Positions 47,762-58,560 of a stretch of DNA of 64,000 nt are shown here, in pieces. A model generated the notes under the pieces. The model saw only the letters and a list, made by a program, of their open reading frames with translations. It did no database searches and was not told the DNA's origin. How positions within the stretch are numbered: position 1 is the stretch's first letter; every line of letters starts with the position of its first letter. Origin of the DNA: Selaginella tamariscina (taxonomy: Eukaryota; Streptophyta; Lycopodiopsida; Selaginellales; Selaginellaceae); contig PUQB01000086.1 of the NCBI GenBank assembly GCA_003024785.1, positions 153,962 through 217,961 of the forward strand. The letters run 5' to 3'. The position numbers and the translations under genes were made by a program.

Positions 47762-48720
47762 CCTGTACACTGGCCCTCATGGCGTCTGGGAAGAGGCCAT
47801 CCAATACCTTTCATAACTCTGAGGTAAGGCTCAGCTTGCCAATTCGGACCCCCGGAGTTGGACGCCTTCAATAGCGTCCTAGTGACCACTGCAGCTTCTT
47901 GAGAAGCACCACATCTGGCCTGTAGAGTCCCCAACGACCATTTGTGGCGACCACAGAGGGATAGATAGTACACACAGATGGAGTTCACTGTAGCAAGTAG
48001 AGTGGAGGCCTGAAGAAGAGCCGGGATTAACTCATTCGAACAAATAGAGATTGACGAGCAATAGCTGGCCAGGAAGAATGCGACGGGCCGGCCGAGGGAA
48101 GGTTGGAAGGCGGCAGCGATGCACCTCATCTGTCGCAATCGGTCCCTGCCTCACCTACCCGAGAGAACGACGAAAATGCCGCATGGCCGAATCTCTGAGC
48201 AGCGGTAAAACCCGGCACACCAGCGGCAGAGGCGGTCGCACGCCGTCGACAGCGAAGAAGGATATGAAGGAACAGCAGCACGTCCGGACGACAGCATGGC
48301 AGCATGCGGGTATGAACAGCATTCGGACGGACTTCGCCTGACAATAACCTACGATGCAGGGTGGGATGGATGGCAAGACGACGAAAGCCCTCCGCCCTCG
48401 ATGTAGGTGAAAGTGACGACGAAGAGCCCCACACCAAAGAGCAGAACCAGTGTTTGACGAGTACCCCAAAGGAGGAAACCTCGTGCAGGACAAACCCTAG
48501 GAAAGGGCAGGCCTGCGACGGAGGCAGGAGTCTTGAGGGGGTGAAAGCATTGCGGATAGCGACGGGGGACGTGAGCCGGAAGCCCAACGTGACTAGCGCC
48601 AGAGGGACATAAGGTAGGAAACCCAGGGCCATCGTCACCCACCATGGTGACGCGAGGGCCCGTGTCTGCTGGAAAGAGGAGGAAGCTCATCCGGAAGGCC
48701 CTGCATCGATTGCAACAAGA
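47762..48720. other. GC-rich segment right of the chromovirus
   Basis: Continues the GC-rich DNA interrupted by the retrotransposon. Several overlapping open stretches exist on both strands (for example 48,126-48,690), but their peptides are Arg/Ser/Pro-rich and look compositional. I recognise no domain. It ends abruptly at the terminus of the next element at 48,721. Confidence 0.45.
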
Positions 48721-48746
48721 TGCACGTTGTAACTAAAGTGGGCATG
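48721..48746 (+). repeat. Left terminal inverted repeat
   Basis: Begins TGCACGTTGTAACTAAAGTG and continues GGCATG. It matches the reverse complement of 63,489-63,514 with two differences, and the right end of the MITE at 5921. The following AT-rich 50 bp also resemble the MITE interior. Confidence 0.7.
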
Positions 48747-49007
48747 ATACGTGAAAATGGGAATATAAAATAAATTACTAATTAATACTTAAGTTTTAAT
48801 TATTAATTAATCATTTAATTAATATGTAATTAAGCCTTAAATATTAATTAATTAATTAATTAATCCTTCAATAACCTTACTTAGTAAGGAATATTCCTAA
48901 AATATCTTAGAATATTCATATTATTCTAAAAATAGTTTACAATAATGAAGAAATACTATCAAACATAATTACAAATGAAATCATTTTCTTATCAACATGT
49001 TAATTTT
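48747..49007. other. AT-rich subterminal region
   Basis: Rich in TTAATTAA repeats (48,800-48,865) and the inverted pair GGAATATTCC/GAATATTC (48,890-48,925). Similar GAATATTC units occur at 63,370-63,425 near the other end. Confidence 0.5.
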
Positions 49008-50250
49008 TTATAAATACTTTCTTTCTATCATACAAAGAAATCTTTTCATTTTGTCTAAATCATCACTCTCCGGATTAATCAAATCATTTTGGTCAATATC
49101 TTGATGTTGTTGCCACCACTTAACACTCTCACGAATGCAATTGGGAGTTGCCATCCTTGTTAATACATAAGATGTGATAAGAGAAGGTCTGCATAAAGGC
49201 TCATCTAAAAACTGACGTTCCTTAAGAATAATATTATAAAGCGCCCGGTTGCTATCCTTCATTTTATAAAATTCAATATCACGAGAAAGAAAAGCTTCAG
49301 GAAATGTATGATACGGTGGATACTGCTCACAAAAATTTTCGAGATTCTTCTTTCTGAGGCACGTATCCAAGTAGTTCACTAGCTCATCCATGATATCGGT
49401 ATCAGAATATGGATCGAAAGTGATTGGATGAATACAAGCAATGTTTTGGTTGAGCATAGCCTTCTGAGGAGAGTCGTCTACTACTAAGATATGTGCATTC
49501 TTCGTTATCCTTAAGCGACTGATCTCCCCATGAGTCCCAATTATTCTTTCATTCTTGAAGAAGTATGGCTTGCTTTCCTTTCTTATATTGTGAAATTCGA
49601 GAGGTTTATGACACATTCGCTGGTCAAAAATCCAATCTTTACGAATCACCTCTTCTGCAACACTACAATGTTTCTTAAGTAAATCAACAGCGGTGTTAAG
49701 TTATGAATCTGCATGCATGACCAAATCCCCACAAGCGCACCCATCTCCTTAAGCTTTTGAAAGAGACGATCCAACCCTGGACGAAAAATAATATCATATC
49801 GAAATTTACCATGACAAGGAATGAAATCTCCTTGTTTGATTTCTGTTTTTCTATCCTGGGCCTTTGTCGATGAAGCAGAACACCATTGACATCCAACAAC
49901 ACAATATGGCCATGAGTAACATGAGATAGCGTTGCCTCTTGAATACTTTGCAAATCACTTGTTTGCTCCCTTTCACATTTATCCGTTGCCACTATTCGTT
50001 GCCTATCCCTTCATCATTTAATTGTACATCATCCTTACAAGATTCAGATATTGCATGCGCTGAAGAAATTGATTTCGGAACTGAAGCCAATAAAAATGAT
50101 GATGCAAAAACTGAAGTGGCCCCCATGGTAACGATGTTTTGAGCTGCATTATTATCCATTTCCTGCATGAACTCTGTCATTCTGACATGTGGCACAAGAA
50201 ATTGTCGCCAAACCCCTCTCTTACCTCATGGCAATGCTGAAAATCCATGT
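49008..50250 (-). pseudogene. FCP1/NIF-like HAD phosphatase gene (frameshifted)
   Basis: Domain blocks in order: HIVLLDVNGVLLHR (49,910-49,870), RPGLDRLFQKLKEMGALVGI (about 49,785-49,725), WSCMQIHN, EEVIRKDWIFDQRMCH, and LRITKNAHILVVDDSPQKAM with ITFDPYSDTDIMDELVNYLD (49,530-49,370). This is the layout of FCP1/NIF-type HAD phosphatases, with a motif-1 Asp in LLDVNG and the VDDSP motif. The usual DxDGT second Asp is Asn, as in many plant relatives from memory. A Met-rich, unstructured N-terminus (50,195-49,990) precedes it. Two or three one-base shifts break the frame (near 49,985, 49,850 and 49,690). The C-terminal 213 codons are open. Role in the element unknown; it may be captured host cargo. 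Confidence 0.68.
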
Positions 50251-50451
50251 TCTCAATTATTTCATTACATCTGCAAAATGATAATTAGCTGACCTTAAAA
50301 TTATCAAGGTATATTATTTACCTTGTTAATGTGTGACCCATGTTTGAACTAAAAGCTTCATTAATCCTTGAGAATTTATTTTCTGTACAAATATAAAAAA
50401 ATATACAAAAATGCCTTATGTTACACTCATTTACAACTATTCATCACTCTA

Positions 50452-53400
50452 TCAATTCATTATCAATTCTTCTTCGCTATTACCTTCTGAATGAGGCGAA
50501 GAAGGTCTAAGCCGCTTGTGAGATGGTTCAAGATCTTCTGCATCTTCTATTGATGTTTCCATGGGTCCTGGAGTGTGCGAATGTTCTGTACTCCTCGAGA
50601 TAACTTCCGGTCTAATATCTGATTGATGTTCGTTCTCAGACTCCGAGATTGAACCAGATTCACCTTCAGAGCTATCGCACTTATCTGGAGGGAACTTTCT
50701 CAAATACGCCTTTATGGATCGTTGGGGTACTCAGTTGAGACCCAATCTATCCACTTGTTCAGGTCCTCAACCATGGTCTTATCCTTCTCAACGGCAAACA
50801 CACATGTATGCCGAAGGTAACACTCCTTCAAGACGGACCCCCTAGTGCAGTAGTCAAAAACCCACGCATCACTGTGAGGACCCCTGATCAAGTTGACGAT
50901 GCTCCGTGCCGCTTGACTTGTAATGTTTGGATAACGTACATTGCCGAATACGTCACTCATACCTATCGGTGTATCGGATGGAGGTTCAGGGCCGTTGGAG
51001 TGCAAACAGATGCCTGGCCAGTCATTTGGAAGCTTGAAATTGTTTGGCGCATTCCTAACAACCAAGTGAACAACAGTATCAATGCACTTGGGATTAGCAT
51101 CGTTCATATAAAATCCTGTCCAACGATGTCTATTCTTCTTGGCGAAGGCGAAGGCAAAAGTATCGGTGACATGAGCAAGAATCAAGAAATAAATACCTGA
51201 AAAAGTAGGTATCAGTGAAGAGCGCAAGCATGAATTCAATAATAAATACCTTCTATGTATATGCTTGCACGGCTAAGTTTCTCCACCAGATCCTCTAGTG
51301 CCCTATCTGTCGAAAGATTTTTTGACACCCGCCGATCCATCACGAACAATTGAAACGGTTTCCTACAAGCAGTGATGTTACCCCATAAAGTCTCCGAATC
51401 TAACAACAAACATCTGTAGGGCTTGTCGTGATTCGTAGCATCCTCCTTTATAAGGTTCAATTCGGTTCTCCGCTGCTGAAGGACTGCCATAAGAGAAGGC
51501 GTCATCCCAATGTTCTCCTTTTTGGCGTTGGCGTGCAATAGATTCTTGCCTAGATCTTCCGATTGGTTCACCCATTCGACAAGCATATCATCGTTCGTCA
51601 CATGCAAATATTTGCTACCTCTTCATATGTTGAAGTCGAGGTCCAACCCAGTTTGTGGCAGTGTATTCCCAACCACTCCTTGAAATGCCTGACCGTCTTC
51701 AACTCCATTGCCTTGAGATGAAAAGGAGAGGTTGGGCTGCTGTTATTAATTTGTAGTTTGCCATCGATCACCAAATCAGCCAAGACTTCCATCTCCTCCA
51801 TCGTTGTTCCATTTAAAGGCTTCAACCATGTGAGCTTGAAATCGTTGTCTACATCCTTTGTAGATTGAACAGACTTAGCCTTCGGCGTCTTACTGGGTTT
51901 CTTTGCAGACTTTTCTGAGGGCTCCCCTTCACTTGTCTGCTTCTTCTTCAGTGTTCCTTTTGAAAAGGATTCCATAATCCCCAACCATTTGGCAAAGATC
52001 CTATCTTCGGGGCAAGAAATCAACATCATCAGAAATGATGTTTCCTTCCCGCCCACCTGGGCAAAATCAACTGCTGCAATTTCTTCAACTCTCTGAGGAA
52101 AAAGACAGATTAATATACCGGCGAGATAAATCCCGCCCAAACAATTTGCTTACCCGGTATTCCGCAGATTGTGTATTCCCTGCGGTAGCTCTTTGTGGTC
52201 GCTGAAGAGATTCCCACACGGCTCGCGTGTGTTTAAACTTCTCCCATATTTTGCTGTTGTAGTGGTTGGTGTCGGCAGCGTCCCATTCCGCCGATAACTT
52301 ATGGTACTGCTCGATTGTGAGATTCGGCTTAGCTAAAAACGCCGATCTTTTTGTCAGCTTCTCACGGGTATGCTCGGAAAGTTTTGTTGCCATCGTTCCT
52401 TTGTTGTGTTCATCGAGAAGTCGTTGGGCTGCCGTTATTGTGTGCTGGCCACTAATGATGTAGTACTTGATAGATCTTTTATTCTCCGTCTGAATCTTCA
52501 TGAGTTGTTCTGGTGTTGTGATCCAGACTTTGTCAGCACCCTTCCTTCTTTCATAGTATGGACACAAAACAGCATTATGTGGAACGGTATAAGAATTGTC
52601 GTCCTTCATCTTCTCCATGAGCTCAGCTACACGTTCCTGGTTGAGTGGCCTGTAATTGAAGTTTGGGTTGACGCTGCAATATTTAACCCTACAAGGATAA
52701 ATCTTATCATCCAACATCATTTCCTTGTGACTTATTGCAGCATGAGATGCCACAGGTGCAGCTGACAAAACGATTGATGATTTTCTTTTGCGATCCGAAT
52801 CAACATGTGTGATCCCCGACTGCAGCTGTTCTAGTGTTCTCGGCACACTCTTCCAGCTCCCGAAGCTTCCTAAGCAAATTGAACGTGATCTGTAGAGAAC
52901 CTGAGACCGAGCCACCCTCTCAATCTCCTTATGATGTCGCTGTGTTCTTCTTCAATGTGAAGAGGGAAGATTGCTCCACTTGCTGATTTTCTGTATTGTG
53001 AAGCAATATCTCCTGACAATACACCTACTCGATGAGTCTGAAGATCTTCGAAGTAGACATCCAGATGGATCCCCTCCATAGATGGGCTTTCGTTGAGTTG
53101 AAGAAGAACTCCAAGGTCAACATCATTAGTGAACACGTGAACGTCATTATCCACAAGTCGACAAAACCACCCGAGATTAATGTTGTAACTGACGACCTCT
53201 GGATCCGAGAACGTGACATTGGATGGAACAAGGCATATCTGTCGAGCATCGTCCAATCTGGGTTCGCAGCCTGCTTTCGGGTGCTTGACTAGCGAATCTA
53301 CTTTCCATTGTTTTGCTTGTCCATGAGATGTGACAGAGGTTAATTTGACAGCAACCATGGTTGCTCCAATGCGCTTCCCATTTATCTTAAAATATGGCCA

Positions 53401-53592
53401 AGTTGATTCCAGAATCCCCCTGCCCATCTCTTCTCCTGCTCTTGTCTTTAATGTCACTCAATTCCACATCTGAATACAAAAATGATTAGTTCAAGTATCC
53501 GAGTATAACAGATTTTATTTTAATTCTTACCCAGAATTTGACGACGACTCCATACTAATGACTCGATCTCCTTGTTTGATCAAATCGTCCTT
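50452..53592 (-). pseudogene. ParB-like plus methyltransferase-like gene (frameshifted)
   Basis: A multi-exon gene of roughly 900-1000 codons. A small candidate exon lies at 53,531-53,592 (KDDLIKQGDRVISMES). The N-terminal region (53,457-52,920) is unrecognised. A ParB/sulfiredoxin-like domain follows (about 52,740-52,420): RPLNQERVAELMEKMKDDN, then KYYIISGQHTITAAQRLLDE, matching the V.eL...G...P and GxHR.aA pattern of ParB N-terminal domains. Next is a Lys-rich linker (SEKSAKKPSKTPKAKS). The C-terminal region (51,600-50,710) includes YRCLLLDSETLWGN and then DAWVFDYCTRGSVLKECYLR, FAVEKD, resembling the FxGxG and 'vEkD' end of N6/N4-type DNA methyltransferases, but without a DPPY/DPPW motif. 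An acidic tail (EGESGSISESENEH) ends it. The intron at 52,093-52,153 is clear. One-base shifts occur near 52,900, 51,600 and 50,705. Confidence 0.6.
52093..52153 (-). other. Intron carrying a copy of the element palindrome
   Basis: A 61-bp GT-AG intron joining ..SAEYR to RVEEIAAVDF in phase 0. Its middle reads GGGCGGGATTTATCTCGCCG on the minus strand, a slightly degenerate form of the 18-bp palindrome that fills the arrays. Confidence 0.65.
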
Positions 53593-53695
53593 CTGCAAAA
53601 TAATACACTATAAATATAAATTATATAAAAACGCACACACACTTGTATAAACCCGAATATACAAAAATAATACACAGAGAGAAGTAGACGTAATT

Positions 53696-53782
53696 AACTG
53701 TCCGAAGCTCACATTTGTGTTAGTGCAAAAGAAAGATAACATTTCGTTTTAGAACCACCACAAATGTGAGCTCTGGACAGTT
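53696..53782. ncRNA. Candidate 87-nt hairpin, miRNA-like
   Basis: Two arms of 24 bp pair at 22 positions: 53,696-53,719 (AACTGTCC..GCTCACATTTGTG) with 53,759-53,782 (CACAAATGTGAGCT..GGACAGTT). The only defect is a 2x2 internal mismatch, and the loop is 39 nt. It lies about 100 bp upstream of the first candidate exon of the ParB-like gene. Size and shape fit a plant miRNA precursor or a tiny inverted-repeat element. No expression evidence. Confidence 0.4.
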
Positions 53783-53884
53783 TTACATAGATTCCTAGCT
53801 TTTACTCGAAATATTATGATAAGATGATAAAAGTAAATAAAATGAGATATGCAACTTATATATACTAATACACATATATATTCA

Positions 53885-55465
53885 CATGGAAATTAATCTC
53901 GCCACCCCTTCAATGCCTCCTGAAAGAGTGGGCGGGATTAATCTCGCCACCTTTCTGGAGGCCTTGAACGGGAGTGCGGAATTAATCTTGCCACCCTTCT
54001 CGGTCTCAGAGAGAACTGGGCAGGATTTATTTCTCACACCCCTTCAGTGACTCCAGAAAGGAGGCGGGATTAATCTCGCCCACCATGTAAGGATGGTTAA
54101 ATGAATTTCCCACCCTTCCCAATTCTCTCCATTGGTATGTTGAAAACCTTCTACGTCTCAGACAGAAACGTTTGGGATTGGTCCGACTCACCAATGGAGA
54201 AAAAAGGAAGGGTGGCGGGATTCATTCCTCCAACAGGCATTGAAGACTCGGCGGGATTAATCCCGCCGCCCAGGGCCTTCACTCGGTCCCTATGCGGCGG
54301 GATTAATCCCGCCGGACGCCAATTCCCTGCGCGGAATCGGGCGGGATTAATCCCGCCGCCTAGGCACTTCAGGCAGGCCAATGGCGGCGGGATTCCCGCC
54401 CGATTCCGAGCAGGGAATTGGCGTCCGGCGGGATTAATCCCGCCTCCCAGGCCCTTCACTCGGGCCTTAGTCGGCGGGATTAATCCCGCCGAACGCCAAT
54501 GCCCTGTGCGAAATCTTGCGGGATTAATCCCGCCGCCTAGGCCCTTCAGGCAGGCCAATGGCGGCGGGATAAATCCCGCCCGATTCCGCGCAGGGCATGC
54601 GTACGCGGCGGGATTAATCCCGCCCACCATGTAAGGGATGGTGAAATTAATCCCACCACCCTTCTCAGTTCCCTCCATTGGTATTTTGTAAACCTTCTCC
54701 GTCTCAGACAGAGTTAGTCGGGATTGATTCAACATACCAATGGGGTAATGAAGGTTCGGAGATTAATCTCGCCACCGGGTAATGAAGGTTCGGAGGCTAA
54801 TCCCGCCGCCCTCTCGTAAATCATGCGCTCACACATATATATTGGCTGCGGCATTTTTGAACAGGGATGGGTGGGGGCGGGATTAATCCCGCCGCTTATA
54901 TCCTGCGGAAGTGCCTGAGCGGCGGGATTAATCCCGCCGCCCTCCGCGAAGGGCATGAGCGTGGGGCCGGATTAATCCCGCGTTCATGTCCTGCGTGAAT
55001 TCCCTGGGCGGCGGGATTAATCCCGCCGCTCTACGACAAACAAGAGCGGCGGGATTAATCCGCCGCCCATGGCCTGCGTGAGGGGCCTCGCGGCGGGATT
55101 AATCCCGCCGCCCATCCCTGTAAATGCCCTGCGCGGAATCCGGCGGGATTAATCCCGCCCATTAGAACCTTCACACAGGCCATTGCCGGCGAGATAAATC
55201 CCGCCGCATTCCGCGCAGGGCATGGGTGAGCGGCGGGATTAATCCCGCCGCCGAGGCCCCTCACGCAGGTTATGGGCGGCGGGATGAATCCCCGCTCTTC
55301 GGTTTGTCGTAGAGCGGCGGGATTAATCCCGCCGCCCATAGCCTGCGTGAAGGGCCTCGGCGGCGGGATTAATCCCGCCGCCATGGCCCCAACCATATAG
55401 CGGCGGGATTAATCCCGCCGCCGAGGCTATAAACCTATAGCGGCGGGATTAATCCGCCGCTCGAG
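53885..55465. repeat. Palindrome array 1 of the element
   Basis: About 25 copies of the palindrome GGCGGGATTAATCCCGCC; roughly 15 are perfect, for example 54,250-54,267, 54,296-54,313, 54,340-54,357, 54,427-54,444, 54,607-54,624, 54,921-54,938, 55,092-55,109, 55,232-55,249, 55,362-55,379 and 55,402-55,419. Spacers are mostly 22-40 bp, of a few recurring types (CCCTTCA..GGCC, TGCCCTGCGCGGAATC and inverses), not unique. Copies before 54,240 are degenerate. The flanking blocks CCATTGGTAT..CTTCT..GTCTCAGACAGA at 54,130 and 54,675 are direct repeats. It reads open on both strands only because the palindrome encodes GGINPA in either direction. Confidence 0.93.
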
Positions 55466-55469
55466 GGCT

Positions 55470-56169
55470 TAGCGAGATAAAAACACACACATATATATAT
55501 GTGTGTGTGTATATATATATATATGTATGTATGTATGTATGTATAGGAGTGTACGTGTGTGTGCAAGAGATAGATAAATAAATAAAATTATACAGTACTG
55601 GTACACCTAATATATGTGTGTACATAGGTATATATATGTGTGTATATGTATATCGTGTGTATGCGTGTGAGCGAAACAAATAAAATCATACAGATAAACA
55701 AACACACACACACACATATATATACACAGGAGTGTGCGTGTGTGTGCGAAAGATAAAACTAATAAATAAATAAAATTATACAGATAAACACACACATATA
55801 TATGTGTGTATATAGATATATAATCTATAGAGAAAGAGAGAGAGTCTGTGAATATATAAGCATATATATAAACTAGTGTTGTATGTATGTATATATGTAT
55901 ATAGGTATATATATATGTGTATATGTATATTGTGTGTATGCGTGTGTGAGCGAAACAAATAAAATCATACAGATAAACAAACACACACACACACATATAC
56001 ATACACAGGAGTGTGCGTGTGTGTGCGAGAGATAAAACTAATAAATAAATAAAATTATACAGATAAACACACACATATATATATGTGTGTATATAGATAT
56101 ATAACCCATATGAATATATAAGCATATATATAAACTAGTGTTGTATACTATTTGTTAATATGCATTGAT

Positions 56170-56243
<74 letters not shown>

Positions 56244-56508
56244 GCAGTGTGCGGTGTGTGGAGAGATAGATCAATAAAAAAAAATTTACAGATACTGGTA
56301 CACATAATATATGTATGTATATATGTATATAGGTATATATATATGTGTGTATATGTATATCGTGTGTATGCGTGTGTGAGCGAAACAAATAAAATCATAC
56401 AGATAAACAAACACACACCCACACACACATATACATACACAGGAGTGTGCGTGTGTGTGCGAGAGATAAAACTAATAAATAAATTTATACGCACACTCCT
56501 ATACATAT

Positions 56509-56539
<31 letters not shown>

Positions 56540-56545
56540 GATCTC
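55470..56545. repeat. Microsatellite region with higher-order units
   Basis: Dense CA/TG, TATG and TATA runs, including a pure (TG)n at 56,188-56,240. On a larger scale a unit beginning ATATCGTGTGTATGCGTGTG, then GAGCGAAACAAATAAAATCATACAG, then AGGAGTGTGCGTGTGTGTGC, then AATAAATAAATAAAATTATACAG recurs at about 55,648, 55,928 and 56,357, so the region is a variable satellite with a period near 280 bp. No gene. Confidence 0.85.
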
Positions 56546-56720
56546 ACCTGTGTGCACAGCCGCCGCCGCTGATTTCACAGCCGCCGCCTCTTGAAACCCT
56601 AAGAATATACCTAAACCCTAAAGGAATTAAATATATATATTAACCCTAATAGAATATTCCTTCTGAGAATATACTTAAACCCTAAAAAGAATAAAATATA
56701 GATTCGCCCTAAACGAATAT
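56546..56720. other. Telo-box-like AAACCCTAA cluster
   Basis: GCCGCCGCC blocks (56,560-56,588) are followed by four spaced AAACCCTA/TAACCCTA motifs (56,595, 56,613, 56,642 and 56,673) in a repeat of about 60 bp with GAATATAC. In plants such motifs are common in promoters of growth-related genes; here no gene follows directly. Confidence 0.45.
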
Positions 56721-57519
56721 TTTTTCATTATATTTTAGCGCGTGCGTGTGCGTGGGTGTATCACATACACCTCAAAAATATAAATCATGCAGGGATTTAA
56801 CATGTGTGTGTCCATGAGAGTGTTAAAGTTTCATGTGTATCAATACATACATACACATTGCATATATTAATACACATAATATATACATACACACGTGTAT
56901 ACACACAGACATACACACATATTAGTACATAATATTAGAGAGACCGAGTACATATTATAGATCATGCATGGTGTATATGTTTGAGAGAAGAGAGACAGTA
57001 CATATTAACATGGATCATGCATGGTGTGTATGTATGAGAGAAGACAGAAAGTACACATATATACATACAGAGTACACATATATACATGCACACGTGTATA
57101 CACACAGACATACATACATATTACATGAGTAAATTCATTGTGTTACATATTAGGGTTTAGGGTTTAGGGTTTGCTCCCAACAAGCTTAATATAAATATTA
57201 CACATGTAAATTCAATGTGTTACATACAGTCACACAGATTGAGTACATATATCATACATGCGTTGAACATGATGTTTTCAATAAAGAAGCAACTATTTTC
57301 TTCAGTTTGGTTTAAGGTTGTGCATGTGTGTGCATATGTGTTTTTGTAAGTTCTTGTAATGCGTGTGTAAATTTATGATTGTGTTTATATATGTGTGCAA
57401 AACAAACATCGAATAATTAAGAAAATAATATTAATAAACACACTAGGAACATATTTTAAATTATACATAATAATATATGATTTTATCTAATATATAGCCA
57501 TATATAGTTTTAATAATAT
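56721..57519. other. CA/TA-rich sequence, no gene seen
   Basis: Contains repeats of ATCATGCATGGTGTRTATGT and ACATATATACATRCA (56,960-57,110) and the short interstitial telomere motif listed separately. No coding signal. Confidence 0.5.
57150..57172 (+). repeat. Short interstitial telomere motif (TTTAGGG)3
   Basis: TTAGGGTTTAGGGTTTAGGG followed by TTT. This is the Arabidopsis-type telomere repeat and supports a plant origin. It is too short to be a telomere; it may mark repair of a break or be a telo-box cluster. Confidence 0.85.
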
Positions 57520-58560
57520 ATATTAATTTAATATTGATAAAAAGGTTTAACATTGAAATATTCTTGAAATAATAAGAAATTAATTGAGAAAATCCCATTA
57601 ATATATACAAATGTAAATTAAGTACTCAAATAATTAACTAAATTAATTATCATAATCATGTTTAATATTGGAATATTCTTGGAATAATAAGAAAATAATA
57701 AAGAATATCCCATTAATATAAAGAAGATTAATTACTCAAGTAATTAAGGAAATGATATTAATATATATATTATTAAAACTATATATGACTATATATTAGA
57801 TAAAATGATGTATTATTATGTATAATTTAAAATATGTTCATAGTGTGTATTAATTTAATATTGATAATAAGGTTTAACATTGAAATATTCTTGAAATAAT
57901 AACAAATTAATTGAGAAAATCTCATTAATATATACAAATGTAAATTAAGTACTCAATAATTAACTAATTAATTATCATAATCATGTTTAATATTGAATAT
58001 TCTTGGAAATAATAAGAAAATATAAAGAATATCCCATTAATAAAAGAAGATTAATTACTCAAGTAATTAAGGAAATGATATTAATATATATATTATTAAA
58101 AATATATGACTAATATATTAGATAAAATGATGTATTATTATGTATAATTTAAAATATGTTCATAGTGTGTATTAATTTAATATTGATAATAAGGTTTAAC
58201 ACATGAATATTCTTGAAATAATAACAAATTAATTGAGAAAATCCCATTAATATATACAAATGTAGAATAATTACTGCAATAATTAAGAAACAAGACTAAT
58301 TTAATTATGATAATCAGGTTTAATATTAGAATATTCTTCAAATATTAATAAAATATTAAAGAATATCCATTGATACTAGGAAATGAAAACTAAATACTCG
58401 AGTAATTAAGAAAATAATAATAATAAACAGACTATGAATATATTTTAATGATACATAATAATATATCAATTTATTTATTATATAAGTATATATTTATATA
58501 TATATATATAATATAAATATACTTGAATACTAAGAATGTAAAATATAGTCTAAAAATTTC
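57520..58560. repeat. Tandem AT-rich repeat, about 320-bp unit, three copies
   Basis: Units start near 57,530, 57,857 and 58,177 with TTGATAATAAGGTTTAACAT. They share GAATATTCTTGAAATAATA, GAGAAAATCCCATTAATATA and GTAATTAAGGAAATGATATT. One further diverged unit leads into the region mirrored at 1626-2556. Confidence 0.8.

Noticed and set aside
48051-48690. Several overlapping GC-rich open frames
   Set aside because: The peptides are low in recognisable motifs and open on both strands owing to GC composition. None matches a family I know.
49939-50200. Plus-strand frame opposite the FCP1-like gene's N-terminus
   Set aside because: It is an antisense shadow; the minus strand continues into recognisable FCP1-like blocks.
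54101-54735. Long overlapping open frames on both strands with GGINPA/AGLIPP repeats
   Set aside because: The 18-bp palindrome reads GGINPA in both directions and AGLIPP in a second frame, so open frames arise from the repeat itself. There is no conserved protein outside the palindromes. The same holds for 55,055-55,396, 59,234-59,446 and 59,418-59,738.
53885-55465. CRISPR-like array
   Set aside because: Repeats are regular and palindromic, but spacers recur, are inverted copies of each other and vary in length. There are no cas genes and the genome is a plant.
55449-56594. Open frames of 60-172 codons rich in Y, I, H, T, C and V
   Set aside because: They are translations of CA/TG and TATA microsatellites on both strands.
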